Part shown: one piece after another, positions 17,255 through 25,960 of the stretch | Numbering within the stretch: the stretch's first letter is position 1 | Layout: every line of letters begins with the position of its first letter | NCBI GenBank assembly: GCA_038209775.1 | Contig: JBBQXK010000017.1 | Location: forward strand, 7,234 to 71,233 | Direction: 5' to 3' | From: JBBQXK01 sp038209775 | Lineage (GTDB): Bacteria; Pseudomonadota; Alphaproteobacteria; Rhodobacterales; Rhodobacteraceae | DNA length: 64,000 bases | Made by a program: the position numbers and the translations under genes | Notes under the pieces: model-generated | The model's database searches: none | What the model was told of the DNA's origin: nothing | Seen by the model: the letters and a program-made list of their open reading frames with translations, nothing else

Positions 17255-18169
17255 TCAGATACGGCCCTCTTCGCGCCATTTCGTGATCATTTCGCGGCTG
17301 ACCTCGAAATGCATCGAATCCTCGCGCGAAAACGACGCGCCCCAGAACCAGCCTTCGGCCTGGAAAAAGTCGGCGATGATGGTCAGGCCAAGCTGGGTGC
17401 GTCCGTCGCCAAGCGTATCCAGCACGCCGTCGATATTGAGGTCGACCGCAAGGCCAAAGGAATGCGATGACACCGAATTCTGCGACCCCCGGATGCGGCG
17501 TACGCACAAGGCACCCGCCGTGGCGATCCGGGCGTAAAGGTCGGCATCGACGGCCTTGATCTTTTCAAACACGTTGCGCATCGAATCGACCGCAGGGCGC
17601 AGCATCGAGACGCGGATCGGGCCGACATCCTCGGTCACCAGCATCGCTTTCAGTTTGGGATTGGTCATCGGCTCGCAGTCGTCCGACAGGGTTTCGCGCG
17701 GCATGCCGAACATGCTGATCTGGAAACTGGGGTTGGGAACAGTGATGCCTTCGTTGTTCGTGCGCCGGCCTGCAAGATTGACCACCTGGGTATAGCTGTC
17801 GATGCCCGCGCCCAGACTTTCGGGCACATAGTTGGGGTCCGACGTATCAACCTGCGACCCGGCAGCCGGCAGCGACTGCAGCCGCGACAGTTCCTGTTCG
17901 ACAACACCAAGACGGGTCTGCAGATCCTCGACCTGCTGGCGCAGTTTTTCAAGGTCGATGCGCGCGCCGCTGTCGATGGCAGCGCCGCCACTGTCGGTGC
18001 CGATCACCGGCACGGGTTGGCCCAACAGCGCCGATCCGCCCAGCCAGATCACCGGGGCCAGAACAAGGCACACCCCCACGATGATGGCCGGAATCAGCAG
18101 GTCGGCCTTGGGGGCCGGGGCGGCGGCGCGGACGGCGCCGGGTTTGGGTGGCGGGGTGGGTGGCGGCAC
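17255..18169 (-). CDS. Membrane-anchored M15/VanY-like peptidase with coiled coil
   Basis: About 304 residues from a GTG at 18169. A longer ATG form starts at 18355, but it would overlap the divergent OmpA gene and lies upstream of a TATACT -10 box. The order is a Pro-rich cytoplasmic tail (PPPTPPPKPG), one membrane helix (LLIPAIIVGVCLVLAPVIWLGG), a coiled coil (IDLEKLRQQVEDLQTRLGVV), then a periplasmic domain. The last 90 residues hold SSHSFGLAVDLNIDG and later MHFEVS, the H-x6-D and late-His zinc pattern of LAS/M15 D-Ala-D-Ala peptidases. Two cysteines (DDCEP, ALCVRRI) may pair. Likely role: cleavage or binding of peptidoglycan stem peptides. It is next to the caspase-like gene and diverges from the OmpA-kinase operon. 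Confidence 0.7.
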   Translation of the reverse strand: MPPPTPPPKPGAVRAAAPAPKADLLIPAIIVGVCLVLAPVIWLGGSALLGQPVPVIGTDSGGAAIDSGARIDLEKLRQQVEDLQTRLGVVEQELSRLQSLPAAGSQVDTSDPNYVPESLGAGIDSYTQVVNLAGRRTNNEGITVPNPSFQISMFGMPRETLSDDCEPMTNPKLKAMLVTEDVGPIRVSMLRPAVDSMRNVFEKIKAVDADLYARIATAGALCVRRIRGSQNSVSSHSFGLAVDLNIDGVLDTLGDGRTQLGLTIIADFFQAEGWFWGASFSREDSMHFEVSREMITKWREEGRI

Positions 18170-18203
18170 GGGGTCAACTTCCGGATGCGGCGATTTCCGG
18201 CTC

Positions 18204-18209
18204 AGTATA
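18204..18209 (-). promoter_or_regulatory. Candidate -10 box of the M15-like peptidase gene
   Basis: TATACT on the minus strand, a near-perfect -10 element in an otherwise GC-rich stretch, 35 bases upstream of the GTG at 18169. The -35 is weak (TTTCCT). It argues for the shorter start of the peptidase gene. Confidence 0.4.
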
Positions 18210-18335
18210 ACAAGGCGTGACGCAAAGGAAACCGGGCTTTCAGGGAAACCCGTTGTCGTGGCGCGGGGGGTGGTGTAGTTTTGCGCCACGGTCCGGCGTG
18301 TTTTGCCGTGGCCCGTGTCATTTGGAGGGTAGATC

Positions 18336-19052
18336 ATGGCGGGATTGCTGCGCAAGACGATGATGGCGACAGGTTTGGCGGCTGTTCTGTGGTCGCCGTT
18401 GGCAAACGCACAGACGAACGATCAGACCGGGGCGACGGCGGCAGAGTTGCAATTGTTGTTCCAGCGGCAGAAATCGCGCGGGCTGAAACTGGCCCCGAAC
18501 ACTGCCGTGGCACCAGTCACGACGACCGAAACCGTTGCAGCGGCGATCGGCACCGATGCGTCGGCCGTCACCGACACGGCAAATGCCGATGCGGTTGCCG
18601 AACCCGCGGCCGAACCTGCGGCGACCGAGGTGACCGTGGCCGAAGCCACCCCTGCACCCGACGCCGTGGTGGCTGACGCGGCTCCGGTCGAGGTGGCTTA
18701 TCAGGAACTGGACAAGGCCGATCAGATCAACTTTCGCATCGGTTTCGATTTTGACAGCGCCGTCCTGCGCGACACCGAGGTGCCGAAACTCGCCTCGCTC
18801 TGTGCGGCGATGAAGGCGGTGGATGTGGCGGTGTTCCGCATCGTCGGCCATACCGATGCGGCCGGCACCGAGGCCTACAACGAACGGCTGTCACTGCTTC
18901 GGGCCGAAGAGGTCAAGCGCCATCTGGTCGGCGATTGCGGGATTGAACCGGCGCGGTTGCAGGCGGTGGGGGTGGGCAAGCGCTATCTCTACAACACCGA
19001 CGACCCCCGGTCAGAAGACAACCGCCGGGTCGAGTTCCAGGCGCTGAGCTGA
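18336..19052 (+). CDS. OmpA-family protein
   Basis: 238 residues. Signal peptide with cleavage after SPLANA. A low-complexity Ala/Thr/Glu/Pro linker (about 55-120) leads to a C-terminal OmpA-like domain (about 128-238). FDFDSAVLRDTEVPKL, IVGHTDAAGTEAYNERLS and LSLLRAEEVKRHL carry the conserved Asp and Arg that bind diaminopimelate in peptidoglycan. No beta-barrel is evident, so it is probably periplasmic and wall-tethered. Ten bases separate it from the kinase gene, so the pair is an operon: a wall-binding protein with a transmembrane kinase. Confidence 0.88.
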   Translation: MAGLLRKTMMATGLAAVLWSPLANAQTNDQTGATAAELQLLFQRQKSRGLKLAPNTAVAPVTTTETVAAAIGTDASAVTDTANADAVAEPAAEPAATEVTVAEATPAPDAVVADAAPVEVAYQELDKADQINFRIGFDFDSAVLRDTEVPKLASLCAAMKAVDVAVFRIVGHTDAAGTEAYNERLSLLRAEEVKRHLVGDCGIEPARLQAVGVGKRYLYNTDDPRSEDNRRVEFQALS

Positions 19053-19062
19053 ACGGAAAGAC

Positions 19063-21192
19063 ATGGCCGCCCCCAGTTCCCACGATACGTTCCGGTCAGG
19101 CGACCTTCTGAACAACACCTACCGCATCGAGGCGGTGCTGGGGCGCGGCGGCACGTCCGAGGTCTATCGCGCGCGGTCCGAGATTTCGGGCCGCGTCGTG
19201 GCGCTCAAGGTACTGAAGGCCGAATTGTCGGCCAACGTGGATTACCTGCGCCTGATGACGCGCGAAGAGGCGATCCGCGACATCCGGCACGAGGCGGTGG
19301 TGCGCTATTCCGAAAACCACCGCACGCCTGATGGTGTTGTCTACCTCATCATGGATTTCGTCGACGGCCCGACGCTTGACCGGCTGATGGCAAAGGGCCC
19401 GATCCCTGCCCCCGACCTGATGGTGATTGCGGGCCGCGTGGCCGAGGGGCTGGTGGCGGCGCATGCCAAGAACATCGTCCACCGCGACCTGTCGCCCGAC
19501 AACATCATCCTGCGCGGCGGCAAACCGGAAGAGGCGGTCATCATCGATTTTGGCATTGCCAAGGATGACCGGCCCGGTGCCGAAACCATCGTCGGCAATG
19601 AATTTGCGGGCAAGTATGCCTTTGCCGCACCTGAACAATTGTATGGCCGTACCGACGCGCGGTCTGACATCTATGCACTTGGCGCAACACTTCTGGCCTG
19701 TTTCCGGGGCAAGTCGCCCAATCTGGGCGCGAACCCGGTCGAGATGCTGAAGATCAAGGATGCCGCTCTTGACCTGTCGGGCGTGCCGGAACCCCTGGCC
19801 ACGCTGATCGGGCGGATGTGTACGCCCAAGCCCGAGGCCCGGCTGCAATCCGCGACCGACATCCTGCGCCTGATCGACCCCGACCATCCGGCGCTGGACC
19901 GGCCGCGCACCACATCCGCGCCGCTGCCCTTGCCGACCATCGCGCCGAAACCCGCCCCCCGCCCGGTTCCCGCCAAAAGTGGCGGCGGCGGCGTGGTGGC
20001 GGCGGTGCTGGGGCTGTTACTGATCGGCGGCGGGGTGGGGGGCTATGCGATGGGGGCCTTCGACGGCCTGCTGACGCCCGCGTTACCGGTCGTGACCCCG
20101 TACGAACTGACGGTTGAGCGGCGGGCGGATGCGCCACCCACGGCATCGGGCCATGTGCCCACGCTGGCCCTGCAGACTGCCCTGACCGACCGCATGGCCA
20201 CCGCCGGGGGGAAAACCGATGTGGCGCTTGGTTCGGGGGCGATCCCCGAAACCTGGGGGCCCGAGGTGATCGCCATTCTGGATCAGGTGGCCGACCTGCC
20301 GGAATGGCGCGTGGCGGTGCGGGATGGCGCCGTGCAGGTAACCGGCGTGGCCCCCGACCGCACGACCCGCGACGCCATGGCCACGCGGTTGGCGGCGGCG
20401 AAGGGGGCGCTGACGGTGTCGGCGGTGATCGACTTTGGCCCGCGCGTGCTGTTGCCGGCGATGGTCAGCAAGATTGCGGCGACGCATCAGGATTGCGGCA
20501 CGCTGACGGTGGCGGACGCGCCTGCCGCCGGCTGGGGGACGGGGGCCAAGATCATCGTCACCGGCCGGATGGCCAGCGATGCCGGGCGGCTCAAGCTTTA
20601 TGACGCGCTGACCGCTGCCATCGGTGACCGCACCGCCCTGGTCGATGTCGAGATCCTGAATCCGCAACTCTGCGCCATCGAGGCCGCCCTGCCGCGCGCG
20701 CCGTCGCGCGGGTTCGGGGTGATCTTCGGCTTTGGCGACCGGCCTGCCCCCAACCCCGCCGCGCGGTACTTTGTGGGCGAGAATCCGGTGATTGATGTGG
20801 TGATCCCGGCAGATGTGACCAGCGGCAACCTGTGGGTGTCCATCGTCGATGTCACCGGGGCGGTGTTCCATCTGTTGCCCAACCTGAACCGGCCTGCGAA
20901 TGACGTGGAATCCCTGCGCGGCGGCCAGACGGGCGAGGTCACGGTGCGGGTGGCCTATTCACTGGCCGAGGCGACGGGTACGCCGAAAATGGCGTTCCTG
21001 GTGGACGATTCGATCATGGGAAAGTCGAAGATCGTGGTTCTGTACGCGCCACAACCGGTGTTCGACACGCTGCGCCCGATGTCGGAATCGGTGCAAAGCT
21101 TTGCCGCCGCCCTTGCGGGGCAAGAGGCACAGGATGCGCCTGCGCCGCTTTTTTCCATCGACGCCCGGATACTCACCACCGAAAAGCCCTGA
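19063..21192 (+). CDS. Transmembrane Ser/Thr protein kinase with periplasmic C-terminal domains
   Basis: 709 residues. The kinase domain (about 18-270) is complete: Gly loop VLGRGGTSEVYRA, Lys49 in VALKV, catalytic HRDLSPDN at 140-147 (Lys of HRDLK replaced by Ser, a known bacterial variant), DFG at 162-164 and APE at 189-191. After a Pro-rich linker comes one membrane helix (about 309-330). The outside part has repeated alpha/beta segments (about 350-540) that resemble BON-type repeats. A C-terminal domain (about 575-690; VIPADVTSGNLWVSIVDV, VFHLLPNLN, MAFLVDD) resembles DUF4384, which often accompanies bacterial caspase-like proteins. The layout implies sensing outside and phosphorylation inside. 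No partner phosphatase or FHA protein is in view. Confidence 0.9.
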   Translation: MAAPSSHDTFRSGDLLNNTYRIEAVLGRGGTSEVYRARSEISGRVVALKVLKAELSANVDYLRLMTREEAIRDIRHEAVVRYSENHRTPDGVVYLIMDFVDGPTLDRLMAKGPIPAPDLMVIAGRVAEGLVAAHAKNIVHRDLSPDNIILRGGKPEEAVIIDFGIAKDDRPGAETIVGNEFAGKYAFAAPEQLYGRTDARSDIYALGATLLACFRGKSPNLGANPVEMLKIKDAALDLSGVPEPLATLIGRMCTPKPEARLQSATDILRLIDPDHPALDRPRTTSAPLPLPTIAPKPAPRPVPAKSGGGGVVAAVLGLLLIGGGVGGYAMGAFDGLLTPALPVVTPYELTVERRADAPPTASGHVPTLALQTALTDRMATAGGKTDVALGSGAIPETWGPEVIAILDQVADLPEWRVAVRDGAVQVTGVAPDRTTRDAMATRLAAAKGALTVSAVIDFGPRVLLPAMVSKIAATHQDCGTLTVADAPAAGWGTGAKIIVTGRMASDAGRLKLYDALTAAIGDRTALVDVEILNPQLCAIEAALPRAPSRGFGVIFGFGDRPAPNPAARYFVGENPVIDVVIPADVTSGNLWVSIVDVTGAVFHLLPNLNRPANDVESLRGGQTGEVTVRVAYSLAEATGTPKMAFLVDDSIMGKSKIVVLYAPQPVFDTLRPMSESVQSFAAALAGQEAQDAPAPLFSIDARILTTEKP

Positions 21193-21315
21193 CCGGCACA
21201 GTCCGGCCCTTGGCGCGCGTCGCTGCCGCATGTCTGGGGGATTGCCATATGCTGCGCCGTCAGGGAGCGGTTAACACCTGCAGGGCCCGGCTGACGACTC
21301 AGGAAACGCACAGTT

Positions 21316-21333
21316 GAAACTTTACGAAGTTTC
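21316..21333. promoter_or_regulatory. Candidate operator of the sugar operon
   Basis: GAAACTT-TACG-AAGTTTC, perfect 7-bp arms, starting 46 bp before the isomerase ATG. An overlapping palindrome ACGAA-GT-TTCGT shares its right side. The 9-mer CTTTACGAA recurs at 22359-22367 before the substrate-binding-protein gene. It is probably the site for the RpiR regulator encoded in the same operon (inference). Confidence 0.55.
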
Positions 21334-21361
21334 GTTTAATCATGAAGTCAGGGGGAATCAC

Positions 21362-22357
21362 ATGCTCGGACAGCGCTTCGCCACGCGGATCAATTCCTTT
21401 GCGTCCGGTGCCGCTGAATACTGGCCTGACCTCGCGTCCAAGCCCACGCTGGCCCAGATGGTGGCCCGCGCCGCAACCGTCCCCGGCCTCAGCGAACTGG
21501 ACCTGAACTATCCCGACCACATCGGCGCCGACCCGGCCCTTGTCGCCCGCACCGTGGCCGACTGCGGGCTTCAGGTCAGTGGCCTCGCGATGCGCTACTA
21601 TTCGAACCCGGCGTTCCGGCGGGGGGCCTTCACCAACGCCGACGCAGCCGTCCGGCGTGAGGCGATCGACCTGACCAAGCGCGGCATCGACGCCGCCCGC
21701 GCCATGGGTGCGCCGATGATGACGCTGTGGCTGGGGCAGGACGGCTGGGATTATGCGTTCCAGTGCGACTATGCCAGGCTTTGGGCGGATGAGCTTGCGG
21801 GCATCGCCGAGGTGGCGGCACACGACCCCGACTGCCAGATCAGCATCGAATACAAGCCAAACGAACCAAGGGCTTACAGCGTCCTCAAGGACGCCGCGAC
21901 GACGCTTCTGGCGATTGACGAGGTGGCTGCGCCCAACCTTGGCGTGACCCTCGACTTTGCCCATTCGCTCTATGCCGACGAACAGCCGGCCTTTGCGGCG
22001 GCGATGATCCAGCGCCGGTCGCGCCTGTTGGGCCTGCACCTGAACGACGGCTATGCCAAGCGGGATGACGGGCTGATGGTGGGGGCGGTCCACGCGCAGG
22101 CCACGCTGGAACTCTTGGCCGAGGTCAAGCGCGGCGGCTTTGACGGGGCGATCTATTTCGACACCTTCCCCGATGCCTCGGGCCTTGATCCCGTGGCGGA
22201 ATGTGCGGCCAACATCCGCACGGTAAGGCGCATGCTGGCCGCCGTGACGCGGCTGGAACAGGACAACCGGCTGGCCGAGGCGCGCGCGCGCCAAGACCCG
22301 GTCGTAGCGCAGGAGATTGCGCAACTGGCCTTGGCGGGCAGAGAGAATCCCGCCTGA
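21362..22357 (+). CDS. Sugar (phosphate) isomerase/epimerase, AP-endonuclease-2-like TIM barrel
   Basis: 331 residues from the ATG at 21362, which has a GGGGG site 7 bases before it. A TTG at 21314 lies inside the operator and is rejected. The fold is that of xylose-isomerase-like TIM barrels. The metal and substrate positions are recognisable: ISIEYKPNEPRAYS (Glu), VTLDFAHSLYA (Asp and His), LGLHLNDGYAKRDDG (His, Asp) and IYFDTFPDASGLDP (late Asp). It probably interconverts a ketose/aldose or their epimers. First gene of an operon with an RbsBAC-like importer, RpiR regulator and PfkB kinase, so it should act on the imported sugar. Which sugar cannot be read from the sequence. Confidence 0.85.
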   Translation: MLGQRFATRINSFASGAAEYWPDLASKPTLAQMVARAATVPGLSELDLNYPDHIGADPALVARTVADCGLQVSGLAMRYYSNPAFRRGAFTNADAAVRREAIDLTKRGIDAARAMGAPMMTLWLGQDGWDYAFQCDYARLWADELAGIAEVAAHDPDCQISIEYKPNEPRAYSVLKDAATTLLAIDEVAAPNLGVTLDFAHSLYADEQPAFAAAMIQRRSRLLGLHLNDGYAKRDDGLMVGAVHAQATLELLAEVKRGGFDGAIYFDTFPDASGLDPVAECAANIRTVRRMLAAVTRLEQDNRLAEARARQDPVVAQEIAQLALAGRENPA

Positions 22358-22402
22358 GCTTTACGAATCGAACAAGACTTGTGTTGAAAATGGGAGGAAC
22401 TG

Positions 22403-23452
22403 ATGCAACACTTTCTGAAAGTCGGCGTCATCGCCGCCACCCTTGCGCTGTCGGCTGGTCTGGCCATCGCGCAAGATCTGTCACCCCTGAATTCCGACAG
22501 CGAACCCGACCGCATGGACTGGTCCGAGCTTGACGCCAAGTTCGGCCCGATGCCCGTGCCCGCCGCCGGCACCAAGATCGGCGGCGTGTCCAAGACGCTG
22601 ACCAACGAATACTGGCGCTCGCTTGGCGAGGGGTACCAGAACGTCGCCACGAAACTGGGGCTTGAGTTTGTCTATCAGGCCGCCCAGTCCGAAGGCGACC
22701 AGCTTGGCCAGTTGGCCATCGCTGAAAACCTGATCAGCCAGGGCTTTGCCGCCCTGTTGTTCTCGCCCCAGTCGGACGCCAACCTGATCCCGGCGGTGGA
22801 AAAGGCCAAGGCGGCCGGCGTGCCCATCCTCAACGTCAACGACGCCGTGATCCCCTCGGCCGAGCACTACGTCGGTAACGTGCAAAAGGGCAACGGCGTG
22901 AACGTTGCCAACTGGTTCATCGCGAACCGCGCTGACGGCGGCAAGGTGGCGGTGATCGAGGGTCAACCGGGTGTCTATGCCGCCGGTCAACGCACCGCTG
23001 GTTTCACCGAAACCATCACGGCGGCGGGCAAGTTCGAGGTGGTCGCATCCGTTCCCGCCAACTGGAGCCGGGAAGAGGCGTTCAACGCCGCCGCCACCAT
23101 CCTGCAGCAGTACCCCGACCTGATCGGTTTCTATGCCAACAACGACGGCATGGCCCTCGGTGTGGTCGAGGCGGTCAAGGCGGCGGGCAAGGCCGAACAG
23201 ACCGTCGTGTTCGGCACCGATGGCATCTCTGACGCCTATGCGGCGATCCGGGCGGGCGATCTGACCGGCACCGTCGACAGCTTTCCCGTGCTGACGGGCG
23301 AGGTCGCGATGGAGGTGGCGCTGCGTCTGCTGGCCGGCCAGCCCTTGCCCCGCGTGGTGGCGACACCGCAGGCGCTGATCACCAAGGACAACGTGGAAAC
23401 CTACGCCACGTCCGACATGGCTGCCCTGCGCGCAGCGTTGCTGGCACAATGA
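22403..23452 (+). CDS. Sugar ABC transporter substrate-binding protein (RbsB-like)
   Basis: 349 residues with signal peptide (cleavage after LAIA) and a strong GGGAGG ribosome site. The periplasmic-binding-protein-like fold of family 4 is recognisable: KIGGVSKTLTNEYWRSLGEG, AENLISQGFAALLFSPQSDANLIPAV, VPILNVNDAVI, and the hinge/sugar site FYANNDGMALGVVEAV followed by VVFGTDG. The protein has an atypical acidic segment of about 35 residues between the signal peptide and first strand. It should capture the sugar for the following ATPase and permease. A GC-rich hairpin follows the stop, as expected for differential expression of a binding protein. Confidence 0.9.
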   Translation: MQHFLKVGVIAATLALSAGLAIAQDLSPLNSDSEPDRMDWSELDAKFGPMPVPAAGTKIGGVSKTLTNEYWRSLGEGYQNVATKLGLEFVYQAAQSEGDQLGQLAIAENLISQGFAALLFSPQSDANLIPAVEKAKAAGVPILNVNDAVIPSAEHYVGNVQKGNGVNVANWFIANRADGGKVAVIEGQPGVYAAGQRTAGFTETITAAGKFEVVASVPANWSREEAFNAAATILQQYPDLIGFYANNDGMALGVVEAVKAAGKAEQTVVFGTDGISDAYAAIRAGDLTGTVDSFPVLTGEVAMEVALRLLAGQPLPRVVATPQALITKDNVETYATSDMAALRAALLAQ

Positions 23453-23459
23453 TACCAAC

Positions 23460-23489
23460 GGCCCGACCGGACGCTTGCCCGGTCGGGCC
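23460..23489 (+). terminator. Hairpin after the binding-protein gene (attenuator type)
   Basis: GGCCCGACCGG (23460-23470) pairs with CCGGTCGGGCC (23479-23489), 11 bp with an 8-base loop. No T run follows, and the ATPase gene begins 20 bases later. It likely trims or protects the binding-protein mRNA so that it exceeds the rest of the operon. Confidence 0.65.
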
Positions 23490-23509
23490 CCCTTGACCCC
23501 GGACCCCCG

Positions 23510-24997
23510 ATGATCGCCCCCCGCCTTGCCCTGTATGATGTGGTGAAATCGTTTGCGGGCAACACCGTGCTGCACAGCGTGGCCCTGACAGTCCAGCCGG
23601 GCGAAGTGCATGGCCTGTTGGGCGAAAACGGTGCGGGCAAGTCCACCCTCCTCAATATCCTGTCCGGTGTGCTGTCCGCCGACGCAGGCCGGATCGAGAT
23701 CGACGGCACCCCCGTCACCATCGGCTCGCCCCGCGCGGCGACAGCGGCGGGCATCGCGATGATCCATCAGGAACTGCAACAGGTGCCGGAACTGACCGTG
23801 GCACAGAACATCTTCCTCGGCGCGTCGCTGCGCCACTACGCAGGTCTTGCCGTCAACCGCCGCGCGCAAGAGGCCGAGGCGCGGCGCATCCTGTCCCCCC
23901 TAGACCCCACCATCGACGTCACCGCCCCGATCCGCACCCTGCGCGTCGCCGAACGCCAGATCGTCGAGATCGCCCGCGCCCTGCGCGCCCGCGCCCGCAT
24001 CATCGCGATGGACGAACCCACCAGCAGCCTGACCCCGCGTGAATTCGACCGGCTGGTTGCGGTGATCGAACGCCTGTCCGCTCAAGGCGTCTCGGTCATC
24101 TACGTCAGCCACAAGATGGACGAGGTTTACCGCGTCTGCCAATCCGCCACGATCCTGCGCGATGGCCGTCTGATGGGGCGGGTGGTGATCCCCGACGTCC
24201 CCGTCAACACCGTCATCGAAACCATGGTCGGCCGCGAACTGACCGGCAGCACCCACCACAGCCACACCCGCGACCGCGTCGTCCTCGAAACGCGCAACCT
24301 CACCCGGGGCAGGGCGGTACAGGACGCCACCCTGACCCTGCGCGAAGGCGAGGTTCTGTGCATCGCGGGCCTCGTAGGTTCTGGCCGCACCGAACTCATG
24401 CGCCTCATCGCCGGGGTGGACCGGGCCGACAGCGGTCAGGTTCTGGTGAACGGCCACCCCGTGCCGGGCGACCCCCGCCGCCGCATCCGCGCAGGCCTTG
24501 GCCTCTTGCCCGAGGAGCGCAAGCGTGACGGCATCATCCGCCACCGCCCCGTCACGTCCAACACTGCGCTGCCCGCAATGGCGCGGTTTTCCTGGCTTGG
24601 CCTGATCCAGCGCCAGCGATTGCGCATCACAACCGAAGCCCTCATGCGCGACGTCCAGCTTCGCCCCCTGTCCGTTGACCGCCCCATCGGCAGCTTTTCC
24701 GGCGGCAATCAGCAAAAGGCCATCATCGGCCGCTGGCTTGCCGCCGACACCCGCATCTTCCTGTTCGACGAACCAACCCGCGGCATCGACGTCGGCGCAA
24801 AATCCGAGATCTACGCTCTGATCGAACGCCTGGCATCCGAAGGCCGCTCGATCCTCGTCGTCTCCTCGGAACTCCCCGAAGTGATCCGCCTCGCCGACCG
24901 TGTCCTCGTCATGCGTCAGGGCCGCATCGCCGCCGAACTGGGCCCGGGTGACATATCCGAGGCCAACATCGCCCGCCACGCCATCCCGTCACAGTGA
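23510..24997 (+). CDS. Sugar ABC transporter ATP-binding protein (RbsA-like, two domains)
   Basis: 495 residues, two ATPase domains. Domain 1 has Walker A GENGAGKSTLLN and Walker B IIAMDEPTSSLT. Domain 2 has a degenerate Walker A (GLVGSGRTELMR, lacking the GKS), signature FSGGNQQKAIIGRWL and Walker B IFLFDEPTRGIDVG. This asymmetry is the rule for RbsA/MglA. Domain 1 has a weak signature region (LRVAERQIVEIARAL), also usual here. It powers import together with the permease that starts 9 bases downstream. Confidence 0.95.
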   Translation: MIAPRLALYDVVKSFAGNTVLHSVALTVQPGEVHGLLGENGAGKSTLLNILSGVLSADAGRIEIDGTPVTIGSPRAATAAGIAMIHQELQQVPELTVAQNIFLGASLRHYAGLAVNRRAQEAEARRILSPLDPTIDVTAPIRTLRVAERQIVEIARALRARARIIAMDEPTSSLTPREFDRLVAVIERLSAQGVSVIYVSHKMDEVYRVCQSATILRDGRLMGRVVIPDVPVNTVIETMVGRELTGSTHHSHTRDRVVLETRNLTRGRAVQDATLTLREGEVLCIAGLVGSGRTELMRLIAGVDRADSGQVLVNGHPVPGDPRRRIRAGLGLLPEERKRDGIIRHRPVTSNTALPAMARFSWLGLIQRQRLRITTEALMRDVQLRPLSVDRPIGSFSGGNQQKAIIGRWLAADTRIFLFDEPTRGIDVGAKSEIYALIERLASEGRSILVVSSELPEVIRLADRVLVMRQGRIAAELGPGDISEANIARHAIPSQ

Positions 24998-25006
24998 GAG
25001 CCAACG

Positions 25007-25960
25007 ATGACCGACACCCCAACCCTTCTGTCCCGCATAAGGTTCCGTGATGCGGGTACGCTGCTGGGGCTGGTCATCATCGGCGTGGTCTTTGCCACCC
25101 TGACCCCCGTGTTCTTGACCACGCCCAACCTGATGAACATCCTGCAACAATCCTCGATCAACGCCTGCATCGCATTGGGCATGACGCTGGTCATCATCTC
25201 GGGCGGCATCGACCTGTCGGTCGGCCCCATCGCCGCCCTCGCCGCTGTGCTGGGCGCCGCGATGATGGTCGCAGGCGTCCCCATCCCCCTCGCCGTCCTC
25301 GGTGCCATCGCCGTCGGCGTCGCCTGCGGTGCCTTCAACGGCGCGCTGATCGCATGGGGTGGCCTGCAGCCCTTCATCGTCACCCTAGGTGGTCTGTCCC
25401 TCTACCGCGCCTTCGCCCTCATCTTCACCGGCGGCACGCCGATCTTCGGCATCCCCCCCGAGTTTCGCGCCCTCACCAACGGCACCCTTCTGGGTATCCC
25501 GAACCCCGTCGTCATCGTGGCCGTCCTTGCCCTCATCGCCTGGGTCGTCCTCAACCGCACCCCCCTTGGCGAATACTTCATGGCCATCGGCGGCAACGCC
25601 GAGGCCGCGCGCATCTCGGGCGTGCCCGTCACGCTGACCAAGATGTCAGCCTACATGATCTCGGGCGGCCTTGCCGCCATCGCCGCGATGATCCTGATCG
25701 GCCGCCTCGGGGCCGCCGAACCCACCCTCGGCACCCTCTGGGAACTTGACGCCATCGCCGCCGCCGCCATCGGTGGCGCATCCCTGTCGGGCGGGCGGGG
25801 CAGCATCATCGGCACCCTGATCGGCTGCATCATCCTGGGCGCGCTGCGCAACGGCCTTACCCTGATGAACGTACAGGCCTTCTACCAGCTTCTCGCCACG
25901 GGTATCATCATCATCGTCGCGATGCTGATCGACCGGGCAACCAGCGGCAAGGAGGGTTGA
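25007..25960 (+). CDS. Sugar ABC transporter permease (RbsC-like)
   Basis: 317 residues with eight to ten hydrophobic segments. RbsC-type motifs are NLMNILQQSSINACIALGMT, then VIISGGIDLSVGPIAAL, the region GGLQPFIVTLGGLSLYRA, and AIGGASLSGGRGSIIGTLIG near the C-terminus. It forms the inner-membrane channel (as a homodimer in this family). Its stop overlaps the start of the RpiR gene (TGATG), so transporter and regulator are co-translated. Confidence 0.95.
   Translation: MTDTPTLLSRIRFRDAGTLLGLVIIGVVFATLTPVFLTTPNLMNILQQSSINACIALGMTLVIISGGIDLSVGPIAALAAVLGAAMMVAGVPIPLAVLGAIAVGVACGAFNGALIAWGGLQPFIVTLGGLSLYRAFALIFTGGTPIFGIPPEFRALTNGTLLGIPNPVVIVAVLALIAWVVLNRTPLGEYFMAIGGNAEAARISGVPVTLTKMSAYMISGGLAAIAAMILIGRLGAAEPTLGTLWELDAIAAAAIGGASLSGGRGSIIGTLIGCIILGALRNGLTLMNVQAFYQLLATGIIIIVAMLIDRATSGKEG

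Noticed and set aside
12474..21192. Type VI secretion cluster
   Set aside because: A kinase and an OmpA protein are present, but no Tss core, Hcp, VgrG, FHA or PppA genes.
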